Part shown: positions 14,423 to 18,366 of the stretch, in pieces
Numbering within the stretch: the first letter of the stretch is position 1
Layout: every line of letters begins with the position of its first letter
Source: Gammaproteobacteria bacterium
GTDB lineage: Bacteria; Pseudomonadota; Gammaproteobacteria; Steroidobacterales; UBA11654
NCBI GenBank assembly: GCA_012965065.1
Contig: DTSX01000112.1
Coordinates: 1-18,366 of the forward strand
Length of the DNA stretch: 18,366 bases
Direction: 5' to 3'
The notes under the pieces: generated by a model
What the model was told of the DNA's origin: nothing
Databases searched by the model: none
The model's input: only the letters and a program-made list of their open reading frames with translations
Position numbers and translations under genes: made by a program

Positions 14423-16006
14423 ATGAGCAATCTTTTAAAATTTACAACTGTTGATCCAATTAGTGGCATGAACAGCAAAAACCCGGGCAAAGCCCAAAAC
14501 TTACTGAATGGAGAATGGCTGGATACATCCAAGTACTTTGACAATATTCCTGATCCCGTTTCAGGAGAATATTTTATAGACATCCCCGACACTGACGACC
14601 TCTCTGGCTTTATCCAAAATCTTGATATATGCCCTAAAAGCGGTCTGCACAATCCAATCAAGAATGTTGAACGTTATGTAATGCTGGGGAATGTTTGTGC
14701 AAAAGCTGCTGCATTACTTAGCAACAAAGAGGTTGAAGATTTCTTTGTTCATCTCATACAAAGGGTGATGCCAAAAAGCAGCAATCAATGTTTGGGCGAG
14801 GTGACGGTCACAAGAAAGTTTTTAGAAAATTTCTCTGGCGATGGAGTCCGTTTTTTAGCTAGAAGTTTTTCCAACCCAGGCGATCACTTGGGTCAAGAAT
14901 CTTCAGGTTATAGGTGGCCTTTTGGATCTGTAGTCATCGTTGCACCTTTTAATTTTCCGCTTGAAATTCCTGCGTTGCAATTTTTGGGTGCCCTATTCAT
15001 GGGAAATCGGCCGCTAATAAAATCTGCAACAACGGTAGGTATTGTTTTTGAGCAATTTCTTAGGCTTTTAATTCACTGTGGTCTTCCCGCGACAGATGCT
15101 GATATGGTGCATTGCCGTGGATCAAAAATGGGGAAATTGATCTCTGATGCAAGCGATAAAATCAGAATGGTTCAATTTACCGGTTCTTGTGCAGTTGCCG
15201 AAAGAATAGCGGCTGATACCAATGGAAAAGTCAGAGTTGAGGATGCGGGCTTTAATTGGAAACTTATTGGTCCGGATTACGATCCCTCGTGGAGTGATTA
15301 CGTCGCTTGGCAATGTGATGAAGACGCATACAATGCCTCGGGTCAAAAATGCTCTGCTCAAAGTATCTTATTTATGCATAAAAATTGGGAACAGGACCTG
15401 TTGCCAAAATTAAAACAGCTGGCCGAGCGAAGGAAACTTGAAAATCTGAGTATTGGCCCTGTTCTGACATGGAACAATGATCAATTGTTTAATCACATTA
15501 ACAGTCTACTGGAAATACCGGGCGCAACTTGTTTGTTTGGTGGCACTGAGCTTGAATCGCACAACATTCCAAAAATCTATGGTTCTATTAAACCAACAGC
15601 AGTAAGCATCCCAGTCAATCAACTCTTGGGTAAAGATTTTGAACTGATCACCAGTGAAGTCTTCGGTCCTGTCCAAGTTATAGTCGTGTACGAAGATCAA
15701 GATCTTCCAACGATTATGGAAGCCTTAGAAAAAATTCCACAAAATCTTACCGCAGCAGTGGTAAGCAATGATGTTCATTTCCAACAAAAAGTTCTGGGAT
15801 ATACCGTCAATGGAACCACTTACGCTGGAATGAGAGCGCGTACCACTGGGGCGCCGCAAAATCATTGGTTTGGTCCGTCAGGTGACCCAAGATCGGCAGG
15901 TATCGGTACACCAGAAGCGATTACGGTCACATGGAGCGGGCACAGGGAAATCATTAAGGACATTGGTCCACTGGATCCGAACTGGGAGATTCCTGACAGT
16001 TTTTAG
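14423..16006 (+). CDS. Delta-1-pyrroline-5-carboxylate dehydrogenase, plant-type (ALDH12-like)
   Basis: This enzyme oxidises glutamate 5-semialdehyde (in equilibrium with P5C) to glutamate using NAD. It has 527 residues in the aldehyde dehydrogenase fold. Visible motifs are VAPFNFPLEIP (oxyanion Asn), FTGS in the cofactor fold, the region with E273 (VEDAGFNWK) and the catalytic C310 in SGQKCSAQS. Much of the chain (GVRFLARSF, GYRWPFG, DYVAWQCDEDAYNASGQKCS, NGTTYAGMR, RTTGAPQNHWFGP) closely resembles plant mitochondrial ALDH12A1 as I remember it, rather than PutA or RocA. No transit or signal peptide is seen. ATG 14423 was preferred to an upstream TTG (14399). It heads an operon with rocD 6 bases downstream. 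Confidence 0.9.
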   Translation: MSNLLKFTTVDPISGMNSKNPGKAQNLLNGEWLDTSKYFDNIPDPVSGEYFIDIPDTDDLSGFIQNLDICPKSGLHNPIKNVERYVMLGNVCAKAAALLSNKEVEDFFVHLIQRVMPKSSNQCLGEVTVTRKFLENFSGDGVRFLARSFSNPGDHLGQESSGYRWPFGSVVIVAPFNFPLEIPALQFLGALFMGNRPLIKSATTVGIVFEQFLRLLIHCGLPATDADMVHCRGSKMGKLISDASDKIRMVQFTGSCAVAERIAADTNGKVRVEDAGFNWKLIGPDYDPSWSDYVAWQCDEDAYNASGQKCSAQSILFMHKNWEQDLLPKLKQLAERRKLENLSIGPVLTWNNDQLFNHINSLLEIPGATCLFGGTELESHNIPKIYGSIKPTAVSIPVNQLLGKDFELITSEVFGPVQVIVVYEDQDLPTIMEALEKIPQNLTAAVVSNDVHFQQKVLGYTVNGTTYAGMRARTTGAPQNHWFGPSGDPRSAGIGTPEAITVTWSGHREIIKDIGPLDPNWEIPDSF

Positions 16007-16008
16007 GA
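16005..16008 (+). promoter_or_regulatory. Shine-Dalgarno of rocD overlapping the upstream stop
   Basis: AGGA shares bases with the TAG stop of the P5C dehydrogenase gene and lies 4 bases before the rocD ATG. It supports both the start choice and translational coupling. Confidence 0.55.
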
Positions 16009-16012
16009 AGAC

Positions 16013-17263
16013 ATGAAGAGCCCCTTGCAGAGAGATTTGACTCCCCTACAGAAAGATTTTATTTATAAAGAATCAGAATTTGGTGCAGATACTTACAAAC
16101 CCCTTCCCGTGGTCCTGTCCAAAGGCTCAGGCGTATGGCTTTGGGATGTGGATGGAAATAAATACCTTGATATGATGTCCGCGTATTCAGCGGTGAGTCA
16201 CGGTCATTCTCACCCTGAATTAATCAAAGTTTTACGGGAACAATCCGAACGTTTAGTACTCACCTCGAGAGCTTTTTATACGGAGACTCTTGGAGCATTT
16301 CTGGAAAAATTGACAGAGGTTTCAGGTTTCGAAGTTGGTTTGCCCATGAACACGGGAGCAGAAGGGGTGGAAACAGCCATTAAGGCTGCCAGAAGATGGG
16401 GCTATAAAAGCAAAAAAATACCTCCCAACAAGGCTGAGATTATAGTTGCTGATCAAAATTTTCACGGTAGAACAACCACGATCATTAGTTTTTCATCGGA
16501 CAAAGAATCCAAAGAAAATTTCGGTCCCCTTACCCCAGGATTTAAAACAGTGAAATTCGGTTGCATTGACTCACTTCAATCTGCGATTACTGAGAATACT
16601 GCGGCTTTCCTTGTAGAACCCATTCAAGGTGAAGCTGGAATTGTGATTCCTGACCCATCCTGGTTACCAAAAGTTCGTGAGCTGTGTACAGAAAAAAACG
16701 TGCTCCTAATCTTAGATGAAGTCCAGTCAGGACTTGGGAGAACGGGAAAAATGTTTGCCTACGAACATTCTTCAATACGACCTGATGGCTTGATTTTAGG
16801 AAAAGCATTGGGTGGTGGCCTGCTTCCAGTGTCTTGTTTTCTTAGTAGCAAAGAGGTCATGCAATGGTTTACCCCTGGATCCCACGGCTCAACATTTGGA
16901 GGATTTTCATTGGCAGCAGCCATCGGGAAAAGGTCTATTGAATTAATAGAAGAGGAACAACTTGCGCAAAACAGTATGAATCTTGGAAACTATTTTCTCA
17001 ATCAATTGAAGGAAATATCCAGCCCCATTATCTTGGAAGTCCGAGGTAAAGGTCTTTGGATTGGTATTGAAATCGACACCAAGATAATTACCGGTAGGCA
17101 GTTGTGCAAACGTTTGCTGACCAGAGGGATCCTCAGTAAAGAAACTCACGATTCGGTTATCCGTTTTGCTCCTCCGTTGGTTATTACAAAAAAAGAAATA
17201 GATTGGGCATTGGAAATTTTTAAGAAAGTAATCTCAGAGATCGAGACTGAACAACAAAACTAA
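16013..17263 (+). CDS. rocD: Ornithine--oxo-acid aminotransferase RocD
   Basis: RocD moves the delta-amino group of ornithine to 2-oxoglutarate, giving glutamate and glutamate 5-semialdehyde, the substrate of the dehydrogenase encoded just upstream. The 416-residue class III (fold type I) aminotransferase begins with VWLWDVDGNKYLDMMSAYSAVSHGHSHP, then NTGAEGVETAIKAARRWGY, NFHGRTTT, VEPIQGEAG, LDEVQSGLGRTG, and the PLP-binding lysine K264 in LGKALGGG, with HGSTFGG soon after. AYSAVSHGH and the combination with P5CDH favour ornithine over other omega-amino substrates. Length matches bacterial and eukaryotic OATs (about 400-440). The tight spacing on both sides places it in the middle of a three-gene operon. 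Confidence 0.94.
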   Translation: MKSPLQRDLTPLQKDFIYKESEFGADTYKPLPVVLSKGSGVWLWDVDGNKYLDMMSAYSAVSHGHSHPELIKVLREQSERLVLTSRAFYTETLGAFLEKLTEVSGFEVGLPMNTGAEGVETAIKAARRWGYKSKKIPPNKAEIIVADQNFHGRTTTIISFSSDKESKENFGPLTPGFKTVKFGCIDSLQSAITENTAAFLVEPIQGEAGIVIPDPSWLPKVRELCTEKNVLLILDEVQSGLGRTGKMFAYEHSSIRPDGLILGKALGGGLLPVSCFLSSKEVMQWFTPGSHGSTFGGFSLAAAIGKRSIELIEEEQLAQNSMNLGNYFLNQLKEISSPIILEVRGKGLWIGIEIDTKIITGRQLCKRLLTRGILSKETHDSVIRFAPPLVITKKEIDWALEIFKKVISEIETEQQN

Positions 17264-17270
17264 AATAACT

Positions 17271-18167
17271 GTGGCGGAACAGTCGACCAATCATATCCTT
17301 CTGATAGAGCCTGCCGAGTTTTTCAGCAACTCAGAAACTGCCGAAACCAACCATTATCAAATTAATAACTCAGAATTAAGCAAGGATGCAATTTTAGAAA
17401 AAGCACTTGATGAGTTTAGGGGTTTTAAAAAGACTCTTGTATCCAATGGTATTGATATCACCACGCTTCAAGGACAAATTGGATGCCCTGACAATATTTT
17501 TCCCAATTGGGCAGCAACATACGAAGACAGAACAATGCACCTTTTCAGTATGCTGGCAAAAAATAGGCGAAAAGAAAAATCAAAGAAACACATTTCATTC
17601 CTTGAAGAAACGTATCAGCTGACTACAGATTTGTCCGAGTTTGAAGACCAAGCTATTTTTCTGGAAGGCACCAGCAGCATGGTTTTGGATCGTGTTAATA
17701 AAATTGCCTACACAGGTCTCTCGCCAAGAACAAATGAAAGCTTAGCCAGACTCTGGGGCGAGAGAAGTGGCTACGAAATTGTTTTTTTTCAGACCGAGAG
17801 CCATGCAGGCCAACCCATATATCACACGGATGTGATCATGTACATTGGTACAGACATTGCTGGCATTTCAATGGACTCGATCAGACAGGAAGACCAAGAA
17901 AGGGTCCGAGAAAAATTAAATTTATCCCACACTATTCTTGAAATAACTCAAGACCAAATCATGGACTTTTGTGGAAACTGTCTTGAAGTCCTAGACGAAG
18001 ACAATCAATTAATCTTAGTGATGTCCACCCGAGCATTTAATAGTTACTCCGATCAACAGAAAACAGTGCTTGCAAACCACTTTCAAAAAATTATCCACTC
18101 TGATATAACCCATATAGAAGAGTACGGCGGTGGTTCTGCAAGATGCATGATGATGGAACTTTTTTAG
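17271..18167 (+). CDS. ctlX: Citrulline hydrolase family protein, CtlX-like (amidinotransferase/GME fold)
   Basis: This 298-residue guanidino-modifying-enzyme (arginine deiminase/amidinotransferase) fold protein resembles the family named CtlX, thought to hydrolyse citrulline to ornithine. Expected landmarks are present: PDNIFPNW (73-80) for an acidic ligand, FLEGTSSMVLDR (130-141), the His of YHTDV (H185) and the catalytic cysteine C292 in GGGSARCMMMELF at the extreme C terminus. The start is GTG at 17271, 7 bases after the rocD stop; no Shine-Dalgarno is evident and no better start gives the family length. As the third gene after P5CDH and rocD it would supply ornithine to them. Other guanidino/ureido substrates, such as dimethylarginine or agmatine-like compounds, cannot be excluded from sequence alone. 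Confidence 0.82.
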   Translation: MAEQSTNHILLIEPAEFFSNSETAETNHYQINNSELSKDAILEKALDEFRGFKKTLVSNGIDITTLQGQIGCPDNIFPNWAATYEDRTMHLFSMLAKNRRKEKSKKHISFLEETYQLTTDLSEFEDQAIFLEGTSSMVLDRVNKIAYTGLSPRTNESLARLWGERSGYEIVFFQTESHAGQPIYHTDVIMYIGTDIAGISMDSIRQEDQERVREKLNLSHTILEITQDQIMDFCGNCLEVLDEDNQLILVMSTRAFNSYSDQQKTVLANHFQKIIHSDITHIEEYGGGSARCMMMELF

Positions 18168-18220
18168 ATAAGGACAGATCACTAGGAGAGTTGATTGAAA
18201 GGATTGTAGTTTTTAGCTTG

Positions 18221-18366
18221 CTATAATTTCGCGTGTTGCTTATAAACTTTAGGATCTGTATCCCCTTCCGTAGAGAAAATCAATATCTTTGAACTGCTAT
18301 CAAATTTCAGTCTTTCCTTTACCAAACTGTATTTCTGATTTGTGCAAACCTCATCAACAAGTCCAA
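18221..18366 (-). CDS. C-terminal end of a PLP-dependent enzyme, probably diaminopropionate ammonia-lyase (partial)
   Basis: An open frame enters from the right edge on the minus strand and ends at TAG 18223-18221, giving 47 complete residues (last full codon at the edge 18364-18362). The piece ILIFSTEGDTDPKVY matches the C-terminal signature I associate with diaminopropionate ammonia-lyase (DpaL/YgeX), a fold-type II PLP enzyme that deaminates 2,3-diaminopropionate to pyruvate and ammonia. Upstream codons carry ordinary helical sequence (SLVKERLKFD). It converges on ctlX across 53 bases with no terminator visible. Another fold-type II lyase remains possible because catalytic residues lie outside the window. 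Confidence 0.6.
   Translation of the reverse strand, partial: GLVDEVCTNQKYSLVKERLKFDSSSKILIFSTEGDTDPKVYKQHAKL

Noticed and set aside
18168..18220. Bidirectional terminator expected between ctlX and the partial PLP-enzyme gene
   Set aside because: No inverted repeat with a stable stem could be found in these 53 bases.
18219..18227. Extended -10 promoter sequence TGCTATAAT on the plus strand
   Set aside because: It sits in the last codons and stop of the partial PLP-enzyme gene on the minus strand, with no gene starting downstream on the plus strand and no matching -35 at 16-18 bases.

Overview
The window is a gene-dense, fairly AT-rich stretch of chromosome from a Gram-negative bacterium, most likely a gammaproteobacterium. 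The evidence is a complete LPS/lipoprotein export block (lol genes, msbA, lpxK, kdsB), a Pseudomonas-style NagZ, a full-length Mfd and a pdxJ-acpS pair. Gene order recalls the Pseudomonas region holding rne, an LMW-PTP gene, kdsB, lpxK, lol genes, mfd and nagZ, but it is condensed: murB, the Trm112-like gene and comEC are absent. Several start codons are TTG or GTG, genes abut or overlap, and two convergent pairs overlap tail to tail. This suits a compact, possibly marine and uncultured genome, although that placement is inference. No RNA gene, mobile element, CRISPR array or long repeat was seen, and no stretch over 300 bases lacks a gene.

Region 1 (1-7402) is almost entirely minus-strand envelope biogenesis. 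In transcription order it reads: a LolE-like permease, a LolC/LolF-like permease, the ATPase LolD, the lipid A flippase MsbA, the lipid A 4'-kinase LpxK, the Kdo-type cytidylyltransferase KdsB and a low-molecular-weight tyrosine phosphatase. At the left edge the tail of a plus-strand gene, perhaps rne, ends inside the phosphatase stop region.

Region 2 (7521-14312) starts with mfd on the plus strand, divergent from the lol genes. Converging on it is a minus-strand operon of pdxJ, acpS, a PolB-like 3'-5' exonuclease, a YkuD-family enzyme without a signal peptide and nagZ. The last two suggest cytoplasmic peptidoglycan recycling. The nagZ and mfd reading frames overlap by 35 bases, and a GC-rich hairpin inside mfd lies just past the nagZ stop.

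Region 3 (14423-18366) is a plus-strand catabolic operon: a P5C dehydrogenase resembling the plant-mitochondrial ALDH12 type, ornithine aminotransferase (RocD) and a CtlX-type citrulline hydrolase. Together they would turn citrulline into ornithine, then glutamate semialdehyde/P5C, then glutamate. Facing it at the right edge is the C-terminal end of a PLP enzyme resembling diaminopropionate ammonia-lyase.

No wholly unknown system is evident. The most notable items are the ALDH12-like enzyme in a bacterial citrulline/ornithine operon, the YkuD enzyme next to nagZ, the altered KdsB motif, the permuted Lol genes and the hairpin embedded in mfd.
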